Positions 7,392-14,442 of a stretch of DNA of 15,680 bases are shown here, in pieces. The DNA is taken from NCBI GenBank assembly GCA_964492185.1, contig CAZBJH010000079.1, forward strand, positions 1-15,680. Direction: 5' to 3'. Both the position numbers and the translations under genes were made by a program. The notes beneath the pieces were generated by a model that worked only from the letters and a program-made list of their open reading frames with translations, had not been told where the DNA came from and searched no databases. The DNA is from JAFGSZ01 sp964492185 (GTDB taxonomy: Bacteria; Bacteroidota; Bacteroidia; Bacteroidales; UBA10428). Every line of letters starts with the position of its first letter. Position 1 is the stretch's first letter.

Positions 7392-10300
7392 CATCGCGGT
7401 TCTTAATTTGACGGTCTGCTTTATCAGGCGGACTATTATTCGCCATATCAAGTATCAGGTTTGTAAATTCCTTGTTATCAAATAATAATTCCTTAAAAGT
7501 ATCCTTTTGTATTGAAAAGAAAACCGTATGTTCAGCTGCTGTAAGCTGAACGGTACTATCGCCGTTTTGTTTATTAAACAACAACTGGGGACAAATTATT
7601 TCATTCTGTGCAAAAGTTAATGAATTATCTTTGTCAGAATCCAACACAAGCTTACCCTTGTATATGCAGATAAAAGATAAATCATTTGTTCCCGGGATAA
7701 ATGTCATGGTTTTTCCTTCGTGGAATTCGTTTGCATATAATTTCTCAGCAATATTGAGTAAGCTGTCTTCATTAATATTTTCCAGCTCTCTGATGCTTTT
7801 CAGGAAATGAATTTTATCCACCAGTAACATGGGATATATACTATGAGTGTGCTGAAGCGTATATTGAATTTCTGTTTGAATGCCGGGTTCAAGCCGGTGA
7901 TTAAGTTTATCGATAAATTCCGGATCCATATTATGTATCACCTGTGCAGCTGTTTCACGAAGCAGTTTATGCGGCCCGAAAAGATTAGCGACTAATTCAT
8001 CACCCACTTCTTTATATTTCAGCTTTTGCATGCTTATCAGGGTACAGGCTTTGGTATACAGTGAGATGGTATTAAAATTCCGTGTAATTATCGATGGTAA
8101 TAATTCCGCTGTACTATGTTTTTCAAGCGGAAAGTAATATTGTAATTGTTTAATTCTTTCTTTATCGGTAAGATCTTCAAGAAGAGGAAACAATACCTGT
8201 TTCAGGTCCTCGTATATGAAATGATCGAGCATTTCAACAGAATAACTTATATCGATCCGGTCACCCTTTGAGATTTTTTCTTTGATCGAATTTATTGTAT
8301 TGGCATTGTATGCCAGTGATAACAACTGATAAATAGTTTGGTAATTGGAATTTATCTCAGATCTGAGAGCATTGGATAAGAGTATTAGTTTTTTATTTCG
8401 TACCACAGATTGTAATGCTGAAAGGTTCCAGACAACTATAGCTATTTCTTTGATCAGAGCATTAAGTATCCTGTTAATATTTAGTGATCCGGCCTGGTAT
8501 TTTGATTCAACAAGTGCCTGTAACGACTGCCGGGATATTTCTTTGGTCTGGTTCTCAATTTTTTCTAAAAGCAGATCGGTCGCCCTGTTACTTCCGATCC
8601 TGCCATAGATTCTTACAATCCTGGATAGTAACAGATTATCCGCATCAGGCGACTGAAAAACCTGTTCGAGATAATTCAGGGTATCATCACCAATACTGAT
8701 AAGCGCTTCGTAAGCATGCGTGTAATATGTCGGTGATGATAAATAACCGATAAGCATATGTGTATGTTCTTTTACTCCCAGTTGAGCAATGGCTTTAATA
8801 GCTGTTTCTTTAACACCAGGTTCAAAGTCGCGAACAAGGTTGATCAGCGAATTTGAGAATTCTGTTTTCCTGAAAGCCCCGATAACCTCTGCGGCAGCAA
8901 TTCTTTCTTTCACATTTTTCGAATTTAACAGCCGGATCATCTGTTCATTTTCGCGGGCAGCAGAAATTTTGTTTTCAAAATGGCGAATAAGATATTCATA
9001 TTCATTTTTTTGCTGCTCGTCTTTCAGGTCATTTATTTTTGACCTGACAACGGGAAGGGCTTGTAATACTTTATGTTCTTTTATCTTTTGTATGACATAG
9101 GAATGTACATCTTCAACCGAATTGGAGAGAATAGAGATCAGGTATTTTTCATAGCTCACGGGTTCAATTTCTTCGGCTATCCCGAGGGCATTAATGATCT
9201 TACTTTTTGATCCGGAGTTAAGCAGGTGTTTTATTTTTTCTTTATCGGTTTTTATATTGTGCCATTCTGATTTCCCGGATACTTTGAGTTTCCGGATAGA
9301 GGTGATCAAAGATGACCGGTACATTTTTATAAGCTTAATACTGGTAAAAAACCATATTACAATGAAAATGATAGTCACAGCAGAAATATGGATGGCCCTT
9401 ATAAAACTTAAGCGGGTTAAACCATAGAGGATGACACCGGCCAGGGACAGTCCTGTCATCACGGCTATCCCGTTTATACGGGGTTCTATGGACTGTCTGT
9501 ACCTAATATCCAGGTTTTGAAACAACACCTTCAGGGATGGATGCTGAATGGTAAATTTCATTGTCTCGTAACTGATCTTGGTAATGCCAATGAGCATGAA
9601 AAAGAAGGTAAAACGCGCAATTGCTGTTGACTGGCCGAGTGTAAAATAAATAATTACAGTGGTAAGGACAACAAGCATTGTGCCTGCCGGTATTAGTACA
9701 AGGCTGTATGGGGAATCGTAGGAATAAAGTAAACGGCGGATAAGGATGTATTCCATCCCAAAAATAAATATATACATTGTGCCTATAAATAATCCCAGAA
9801 ATTTTCCCATTCCGATAATATTCGGATAGTTTGCTCTTGTAAGGCTGATGAAAGAATAATGGATCATAAAGGCAATAATTGCAGAAAGCAGGCTGAATAA
9901 AAGTAAATAAATGGTATACTTTGAAGTGAACACCAGAAATAATCCGGATTTAATAGGAACCGGTTTTTTTCTGAATGACCGGAAATGTTTCGATAATCGA
10001 TGATATATATTTATAGTCACAAGAAATGCCAGTAATCCGACGCTTATTATTACACTGATCAGAAAAATGACCGTATAATTAAAATTGAACAAAAACAGGA
10101 TTACGGCATATGCGCCGGCGGTTATGCCCCCGATGAAGGATGCCTGTATTAGATAATGTACGCGTTTTCGCTGTTCAGATGAAAAAATATAGCGGTTCAT
10201 ATTAACCGGCATTTGCCATGAAATAACGCTTAATGGAAAGAAACAGAGATATGCTATTATTGCTCCGGAGGATGCACTTATAAATTCAGAATAATAGTAG

Positions 10301-10593
10301 GTCGACAATACGGTCCCTGTCAATAAGATCATAAGAACAGAAACCATGATTTTGAGGCTTGTACGAACTGATAAAAAGGTATAAAGAATAAAGAAAACAA
10401 TACCGCCCGCGCCTGATATAATAAAAGCAAGAGGCAGGTTACCGGGGTTATAATAGTTTAAAAACATTAAGTGTGCACCAATGTCGTATGTGGCAATAAA
10501 CGAACCGGTAAAAAAAGCAAACAGGGAAACCAGGATTACCATTCCGGTTTCATGTGATCGTATATTAAAAAATTTGTTAATTAACCCACGCAT
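7381..10593 (-). CDS. MFS/nucleotide-transporter-like membrane protein fused to HEAT repeats and a cNMP-binding-like domain
   Basis: 1070 residues, ATG at 10593 preceded by AAAGG seven bases upstream. Residues about 15-430 contain twelve hydrophobic helices with short loops (first GMVILVSLFAFFTG, last VTIIFIVIWFFTSIKLI). The overall pattern matches the ATP/ADP (NTP/NDP) translocase-like branch of MFS proteins. Residues about 450-930 are helical pairs of HEAT type (for example NSKNVKERIAAAEVIGAF, LVRDFEPGVKETAIKAIAQL). Residues about 940-1060 resemble a cyclic-nucleotide-binding beta-roll (EGKTMTFIPGTNDLSFICIYKGKLVL) but lack a recognisable phosphate-binding FGE...R.A cassette, so binding of cAMP/cGMP is doubtful. 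The same fusion occurs widely in Bacteroidota. It is the first gene of the TIR/nSTAND operon and its TGA stop overlaps the TIR start. The transported substrate cannot be read from the sequence; a sensor or scaffold role is possible. Confidence 0.88.
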   Translation of the reverse strand: MRGLINKFFNIRSHETGMVILVSLFAFFTGSFIATYDIGAHLMFLNYYNPGNLPLAFIISGAGGIVFFILYTFLSVRTSLKIMVSVLMILLTGTVLSTYYYSEFISASSGAIIAYLCFFPLSVISWQMPVNMNRYIFSSEQRKRVHYLIQASFIGGITAGAYAVILFLFNFNYTVIFLISVIISVGLLAFLVTINIYHRLSKHFRSFRKKPVPIKSGLFLVFTSKYTIYLLLFSLLSAIIAFMIHYSFISLTRANYPNIIGMGKFLGLFIGTMYIFIFGMEYILIRRLLYSYDSPYSLVLIPAGTMLVVLTTVIIYFTLGQSTAIARFTFFFMLIGITKISYETMKFTIQHPSLKVLFQNLDIRYRQSIEPRINGIAVMTGLSLAGVILYGLTRLSFIRAIHISAVTIIFIVIWFFTSIKLIKMYRSSLITSIRKLKVSGKSEWHNIKTDKEKIKHLLNSGSKSKIINALGIAEEIEPVSYEKYLISILSNSVEDVHSYVIQKIKEHKVLQALPVVRSKINDLKDEQQKNEYEYLIRHFENKISAARENEQMIRLLNSKNVKERIAAAEVIGAFRKTEFSNSLINLVRDFEPGVKETAIKAIAQLGVKEHTHMLIGYLSSPTYYTHAYEALISIGDDTLNYLEQVFQSPDADNLLLSRIVRIYGRIGSNRATDLLLEKIENQTKEISRQSLQALVESKYQAGSLNINRILNALIKEIAIVVWNLSALQSVVRNKKLILLSNALRSEINSNYQTIYQLLSLAYNANTINSIKEKISKGDRIDISYSVEMLDHFIYEDLKQVLFPLLEDLTDKERIKQLQYYFPLEKHSTAELLPSIITRNFNTISLYTKACTLISMQKLKYKEVGDELVANLFGPHKLLRETAAQVIHNMDPEFIDKLNHRLEPGIQTEIQYTLQHTHSIYPMLLVDKIHFLKSIRELENINEDSLLNIAEKLYANEFHEGKTMTFIPGTNDLSFICIYKGKLVLDSDKDNSLTFAQNEIICPQLLFNKQNGDSTVQLTAAEHTVFFSIQKDTFKELLFDNKEFTNLILDMANNSPPDKADRQIKNRDDEF

Positions 10594-10878
10594 TTTAACC
10601 TTTGATAAGTCGGCTTTCTACTATATATGTTTTTCGGATTACTCTGTCATGTATTATTCATACTTTAACTTTCGATGTTTTGCATCTGTCCCGGACTTGT
10701 AGCATGAATAATTCAGGCTGTAAGCAAAACAGATAAAAATAAGAAATATAATTTTCAATACAAGATTTCTAGTCTAAGCTTTCGTTCTGTTGATGTAATA
10801 TTCAGGCTCAGTAATGTAATTTTTTCCAGTATCTTATAAATCACATGCAGAATTAATGGTTGGGGGGTGAGAATATGG
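10594..10878. other. AT-rich intergenic region upstream of the transporter/TIR/nSTAND operon
   Basis: No coding frame is supported here. It must carry the promoter of the operon that starts at 10593, but I see no clean TAnnTTTG box. There is a spaced inverted repeat ATTATTCAT (10653-10661) / ATGAATAAT (10704-10712) and a short direct repeat ATTCAGGCT (10711-10719 and 10800-10808). Neither is strong enough to name as an operator. Confidence 0.4.
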
Positions 10879-10914
10879 AGCGTAACGCGGCAAATGGGAC
10901 TTTATGGACAGACA
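10879..10914 (+). repeat. Truncated element copy D (3' arm only)
   Basis: Only the right-hand arm survives: AGCGTAACGCGG, then CAAATGGGACTTTATGGACAGACA. It is followed by CTATATAA (10915-10922), a near-match to the CTAnnTAG octamer; the first three bases are the complement of the aroK TAG stop. The 5' arm and left end are absent, and sequence to the left is unrelated. Confidence 0.82.
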
Positions 10915-11412
10915 CTATATAAATAGGTCTGCGATATCCTTCACATTTGAATTATTAGCGTTTATTGTATATTTGGCTCTCTGATAATGGTGTTCGCACC
11001 TTTTTTTTAAATCATTGATATATTCTCTTAACTCTTCGTCGGATTTATTTTTAATAATAGGGCGAACACCTGTTAACTTTTTTAAACGGTTTAATAATAT
11101 CTCGTCATCTACCTTTAGGTATAAAACATCACCGTATTTTTCCATAAGTTCCATATTGTCGCAATTACAGGGGGCTCCCCCGCCGGTTGCAACAACAATG
11201 TCATCTTTTTTTATGATTTTCTTCAGTGTCAGCCACTCAATCTTTCTGAATTCTTCTTCACCTTCTTCAGAATACAGGTCGGGGATAGATTTTCCTTCCA
11301 GTCTTTCGATTACTTCATCCAGGTCGATAAACCCAAGACCCAGATGATCGGCAAGTTGCCTTCCCAGGGTGGTTTTCCCACTGCTTTTGTACCCAATAAT
11401 AAAAATTCTCAC
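10915..11412 (-). CDS. aroK: Shikimate kinase
   Basis: 165 residues, the normal length for AroK, with a GTG start. It phosphorylates the 3-OH of shikimate with ATP in the cytoplasm. Visible motifs: Walker A GYKSSGKTT (7-15), shikimate-binding D32 in FIDLDEVI, R56 in EEEFRKIE, the GGG turn (77-79, TGGGAPC) and lid Arg117 in TGVRPII. The GTG start is the last part of the octamer CTAAATAG+TG (minus strand). The same octamer at the aroC end carries the aroC stop, so before insertion of copy E the two genes overlapped by one base. The TAG stop lies in the flanking octamer of copy D. No Shine-Dalgarno site is visible; the present leader is the element itself. It could be mistaken for another P-loop small-molecule kinase, but the motif set is complete. 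Confidence 0.96.
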   Translation of the reverse strand: MRIFIIGYKSSGKTTLGRQLADHLGLGFIDLDEVIERLEGKSIPDLYSEEGEEEFRKIEWLTLKKIIKKDDIVVATGGGAPCNCDNMELMEKYGDVLYLKVDDEILLNRLKKLTGVRPIIKNKSDEELREYINDLKKRCEHHYQRAKYTINANNSNVKDIADLFI

Positions 11413-11419
11413 TATTTAG

Positions 11420-11580
11420 TGTCTGTCTATAAAGTTGGTGAAATATTTAACTTATCATGTGTCTGTTCAGAAAGATCCATTTGCAAGGCTCGCGCGGTCC
11501 GAAAACGCGGAGTTTACTAGTCGTAAATGAGCAATTTTCGGACAAGCGTAACGCGGCAAATGGGACTTTATGGACAGACT
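11420..11580 (+). repeat. Complete MITE-like hairpin element, copy E, with 8-bp target duplication
   Basis: A 161-bp copy. Left end TGTCTGTCTATAAAGT, right end ACTTTATGGACAGACT (inverted). Both sides are flanked by the exact octamer CTATTTAG (11412-11419 and 11581-11588). The hairpin core is 11460-11580: stem 1 11460-11484 with 11556-11580; 13x13 internal loop; stem 2 TCCGAAAA 11498-11505 with 11535-11542; 7x7 internal loop; stem 3 TTTAC 11513-11517 with GTAAA 11523-11527; loop TAGTC. It exactly fills the gap between the aroC stop and the aroK start, and its forward orientation is antisense to those genes. Confidence 0.95.
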
Positions 11581-12900
11581 CTATTTAGCAGGTTTCATAT
11601 TCTGATAAGCCTTATGCAACATAAGATTATCAAGAATGATAAGGGCTGTATAAGCTTCCACTACCGGCCACACGCGTGCAACGATCGTCGGATCCCGGCG
11701 TGTGACTGCAGCCAGTTCTTTGTTTTCAAGGCTGACCTTATCAATTGTATGTTGAGGTTTGGCTATTGTAGGTGTGGGCTTGACAGCAACACGTGCGACA
11801 ATGTCCTGTCCGGTGGTAAGTCCGCCGGTAATTCCACCCGCGTTATTTGACTGAAAAACTACTTTGCCATCTTTTATTCTCATAGTATCGTTGCATTGTG
11901 ATCCTGTCATTTTAGTGGCAGCTAAACCGCATCCTACCTCAACAGCTTTTACCGTTCCTATGCTCATTAAACGTCCAAGTTCACCGTCCAGCTTGTTGAA
12001 AACAGGTTCTCCCATTCCAGGTGGTACACCGGTTACTATTACTTCCACCAGTCCTCCGGATGAATCACCTTCTTTCATTATGCGAATGATTTCTTTATTC
12101 ATGGCATCAGCCGTATCCGGATCGGGACAAAAAAGCTTAGGATTGATACCGTATTTTTCCCTTATCTCATTTTCGTCGTATTGTGGTATTTTTAATTCAG
12201 GGATCCTTTTTTCCAATTCAGCAAGGATAGCGGCTTTTTCAAAAAACCTCATACCGGTTTGCATTTTGCCCGAAGCAAAAATATCAAGGTATACAGGGTC
12301 GTATTCTTTTCGTACTTCACGATATGCAGCTGCTTTTTTTACGATATCTTCAACAGGCATATCATCCATACGTATTCCTGCCGCTTCACGTATAAATGAA
12401 ACAACCTTAATACCATGATCTTTAAGAATACGTTTGGCTATGCATCCTGCAGCGACAATTGATGAGGTATATCTGCCACTGAAAAATCCCGCGCCAATTG
12501 CATCGTCAAATTCGCCGTATTTTTGATATGATGCGTATGATGCATGACCGGGGCGAGGGGTGCGGTTTGTCGACTGGTATTGCTCAATATGTTCGAAGTG
12601 CCGGTCAACATTGGGTATCAATATAACAAGCGGAGTGCCGTTCGTGTATCCTTTGTTTTTAAATCCCGGCATGGTGTCAGCCGCGTTAACGCCACTATAT
12701 ATAAGTGGAACATCAGCCTCTCTTCTTGGTGAAGTGAGCTCACCCTGACCGGGTTTTCGCAGCATAAGCTCAGTATATATTTCTTCTTCGGTGAAATAGT
12801 ATCCCGGGGGCACACCCTGTATATTTATCGACAGGCCTTCCTGGTATGAACCACCGGCTACAGTGGTTTTAAACAGATTTCCATGCGTACATCCTAACAT
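11581..12900 (-). CDS. aroC: Divergent chorismate synthase
   Basis: 439 residues against about 350-400 for most AroC. The enzyme removes phosphate from EPSP to give chorismate using reduced FMN. Recognisable family segments: an N-terminal GNLFKTTVAGG, GVPPGYYF, RKPGQGELTSPRREADVP, the SGV segment, RPGHASY..QKYG, FSGRYTSSIVAAG, EGDSSGGLVEVIVTGVPPGMGEP, NNAGGITGGLTTGQDI, VKPTPTIAKPQ and RRDPTIVARVWPVVEA. Odd points: the usual GESHG is GGSYQEG, so the catalytic His is Tyr19; RPGHAD is RPGHAS; GGGRSSARET is AGFFSGRYTSS; and RHDP is RRDP. Extra length sits in a helical stretch at about residues 190-260. The second His (RPGH) and the PTPTIAK motif are kept. It lies 23 nt downstream of aroA, so it is presumably co-transcribed, and its TAG stop is in the duplicated octamer next to copy E. 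The family is certain; full catalytic competence is not. Confidence 0.92.
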   Translation of the reverse strand: MLGCTHGNLFKTTVAGGSYQEGLSINIQGVPPGYYFTEEEIYTELMLRKPGQGELTSPRREADVPLIYSGVNAADTMPGFKNKGYTNGTPLVILIPNVDRHFEHIEQYQSTNRTPRPGHASYASYQKYGEFDDAIGAGFFSGRYTSSIVAAGCIAKRILKDHGIKVVSFIREAAGIRMDDMPVEDIVKKAAAYREVRKEYDPVYLDIFASGKMQTGMRFFEKAAILAELEKRIPELKIPQYDENEIREKYGINPKLFCPDPDTADAMNKEIIRIMKEGDSSGGLVEVIVTGVPPGMGEPVFNKLDGELGRLMSIGTVKAVEVGCGLAATKMTGSQCNDTMRIKDGKVVFQSNNAGGITGGLTTGQDIVARVAVKPTPTIAKPQHTIDKVSLENKELAAVTRRDPTIVARVWPVVEAYTALIILDNLMLHKAYQNMKPAK

Positions 12901-12923
12901 GTTTATTATTTTTTTTGTTATAA

Positions 12924-14189
12924 CTAATCCTGTATTCTTTCAATTTTTGCATTGATCATTGTCATATCATCATAAAAAGTCGGATAGGTGATCTTTACCG
13001 ATTCTGCAGTATCCACCGTGGTTTCCCCACTGGCACCAAGCCCTGCTATAGTCAGTGCCATTACCATCCTGTGGTCATCATATCCATGCACCATTGTCCC
13101 TTGCAGATCACTTTGTTCAATGATAAGTCCGTCATCAAGCTCGGTAATTTTTGCCCCCATTTTCATCAGCTCAGTGGCAATTGAACTTATCCTGTCACAT
13201 TCCTTAAATCTTGCCTGAGCCACATTAAATAATTTTGTTTTTCCTGATGCAAAACATCCTGCAACAGCCATTGCCGGCAGTGCATCGGGTGTGTTGTTCA
13301 TATCGATTTCAATTCCGGTAAGATTTCCGCCTTTTACATGAAGGCCGTCCTGATCTTCGTGCATGCTTACGCCCATTTCTTTCAGGTATTCAAACACCTG
13401 TTTGTCACCCTGATGATCAGCAAAATCGAGTCCCCGGATCAGGATCTCCGAACCTGTAATGGCAGCGGCACACAATGGAAAGGTGGCGGTTGAAAAATCA
13501 GCGGGTATGGCACGGTTGAATGCAGTGTAGTACTGGCCACCCATAATTTTAAAGTGCTCAAGGCCCTCCTGTTCAAACCGTATATTTTGTTTTCTAAGCC
13601 ATTCAAGAGTGATCTCCACATAAGGTTTTTCGTGAAGGTTGAATACCGATATTTCTGTGTCTGATTCAATCAAAGGCGAACAAATCAGTAAAGATGTAAG
13701 AAACTGTGAGCTGATACCGTCTACTTTGGTAGACCCGCCCTTTAAAGGGCCCCGTATTGTAAAAGGGCATTTCCCCCCTGTTGATTCAATAGTTGCCCCC
13801 AGGTTCTTAAGTGCGGTCAGCAGGGGAGTCATAGGCCTTTTTCGTATGGATTCGTCCCCGTCAAACTTGATCTCTTTGTCTGATAAAGAGGCAAGGCCTG
13901 TTAATATCCTTAATGTAGTGCCGGAATTACCAACGTCAATTGAGGAGGCCATCCCGGATATCTTACCATCGTTGCCTTTAACGGTATAATGGTCATTGGA
14001 ATTCACCCGGGCACCCAATTCCTCAATACCTTCAATACAGGATAAGGTATCTGCCGAGATCAGTGAATTTTTCAAAACAGATTTTCCATGAGCCATTCCC
14101 GCGATAGAGAATGCCCTGATAGAATGTGATTTGGATGCAGGAATTAAAATGCTTCCTGATAGGTTTGAACGGCTACTTCTGTATTTCAA
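12924..14189 (-). CDS. aroA: 3-phosphoshikimate 1-carboxyvinyltransferase (EPSP synthase)
   Basis: 421 residues if started at the TTG at 14189 (LKYRSSRSNLSG), the usual distance before the first motif. The frame stays open to another TTG at 14240, adding a hydrophobic stretch (VKLVSLLIFAKKQ) not expected in this soluble enzyme; no ATG is available. It transfers enolpyruvate from PEP to shikimate-3-phosphate. Motifs in order: PASKSHSIRA (Lys and Arg of the active site), GNSGTTLRIL, DGDESIRKRPM, SSQFLTSLL, DFSTATFPLCAAA, NTPDALPAMAVAG with the catalytic-base Asp, KECDRI (Cys where Ser is common) and DDHRMVMAL. All key positions are present, so it should be active. aroC follows after 23 nt. Upstream lies the remnant F', then copy F, then pssA. 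Confidence 0.95.
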   Translation of the reverse strand: MKYRSSRSNLSGSILIPASKSHSIRAFSIAGMAHGKSVLKNSLISADTLSCIEGIEELGARVNSNDHYTVKGNDGKISGMASSIDVGNSGTTLRILTGLASLSDKEIKFDGDESIRKRPMTPLLTALKNLGATIESTGGKCPFTIRGPLKGGSTKVDGISSQFLTSLLICSPLIESDTEISVFNLHEKPYVEITLEWLRKQNIRFEQEGLEHFKIMGGQYYTAFNRAIPADFSTATFPLCAAAITGSEILIRGLDFADHQGDKQVFEYLKEMGVSMHEDQDGLHVKGGNLTGIEIDMNNTPDALPAMAVAGCFASGKTKLFNVAQARFKECDRISSIATELMKMGAKITELDDGLIIEQSDLQGTMVHGYDDHRMVMALTIAGLGASGETTVDTAESVKITYPTFYDDMTMINAKIERIQD

Positions 14190-14250
14190 GGCAGTTAGTT
14201 GTTTTTTTGCGAAAATAAGCAAACTAACCAATTTAACCAAACACAGAACT

Positions 14251-14291
14251 AATGTTGCAGTTAAATATTTTGACGACTTAATAGACGGACA
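14251..14291 (-). repeat. Isolated left end of the element (remnant F')
   Basis: On the minus strand, TGTCCGTCTATTAAGT followed by CGTCAAAATATTTAAC matches the left end of the family. After about 40 bp the similarity stops, so the hairpin core has been lost. The outer flank is CTAATTAG (14292-14299), a perfect CTAnnTAG octamer, which also serves as the left flank of copy F. Confidence 0.8.
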
Positions 14292-14299
14292 CTAATTAG

Positions 14300-14438
14300 A
14301 ATTTGTCAATAAACTCATAGTGTTTGTTCAGAATGTTCGAGATCAAGGCGCGCAAAAATTTTAAACCGCGGTATACTAAAGTATTCGAGGATTTAAAATT
14401 TTGGCAGCAACGCAGATATCGGACATTATGGACAGGCA
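14300..14438 (+). repeat. Diverged hairpin element, copy F
   Basis: 139 bp between CTAATTAG (14292-14299) and CTAATTAT (14439-14446), a 7/8 direct repeat. The right end ATTATGGACAGGCA matches the family; the left end (TTTGTCAATAAACT) is degenerate. The hairpin core 14321-14438 keeps the family plan with other sequences: stem 1 14321-14344/14415-14438, a 10x12 loop (AAGGCGCGCA / GGCAGCAACGCA), stem 2 AAAATTTTAAA/TTTAAAATTTT, a 7x7 loop (CCGCGGT / TCGAGGA), and stem 3 ATAC/GTAT with loop TAAA. It sits just after the pssA stop codon. Confidence 0.88.
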
Positions 14439-14442
14439 CTAA

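Noticed and set aside
7392..7451. Upstream start of the TIR protein at 7451
   Set aside because: It would extend 71 nt into the transporter gene and add residues unlike a TIR start; YDIFICYAG begins just after the ATG at 7391.
10653..10712. Inverted repeat ATTATTCAT/ATGAATAAT as an operator or terminator
   Set aside because: Nine AT-rich bases with a loop of about 42 nt are expected by chance in AT-rich intergenic DNA, and no T-run follows.
11412..11588. Integron attC site / gene-cassette array (hairpins directly after stop codons)
   Set aside because: Copies occur in both orientations relative to the genes, several lie upstream or in tandem, flanks are target duplications, no GTTRRRY core sites or integrase are seen, and the genes are housekeeping.
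11527..11850. Plus-strand open frame of 107 codons
   Set aside because: It starts inside repeat copy E and then runs antisense through aroC; no family resemblance.
14251..14291. Promoter inside the element left end (TTTTGAC ... TATAGAC)
   Set aside because: The spacing between the two boxes is only about 6 nt, too short for a -35/-10 pair, and there is no TAnnTTTG box; the sequence is simply the conserved end of the repeat.
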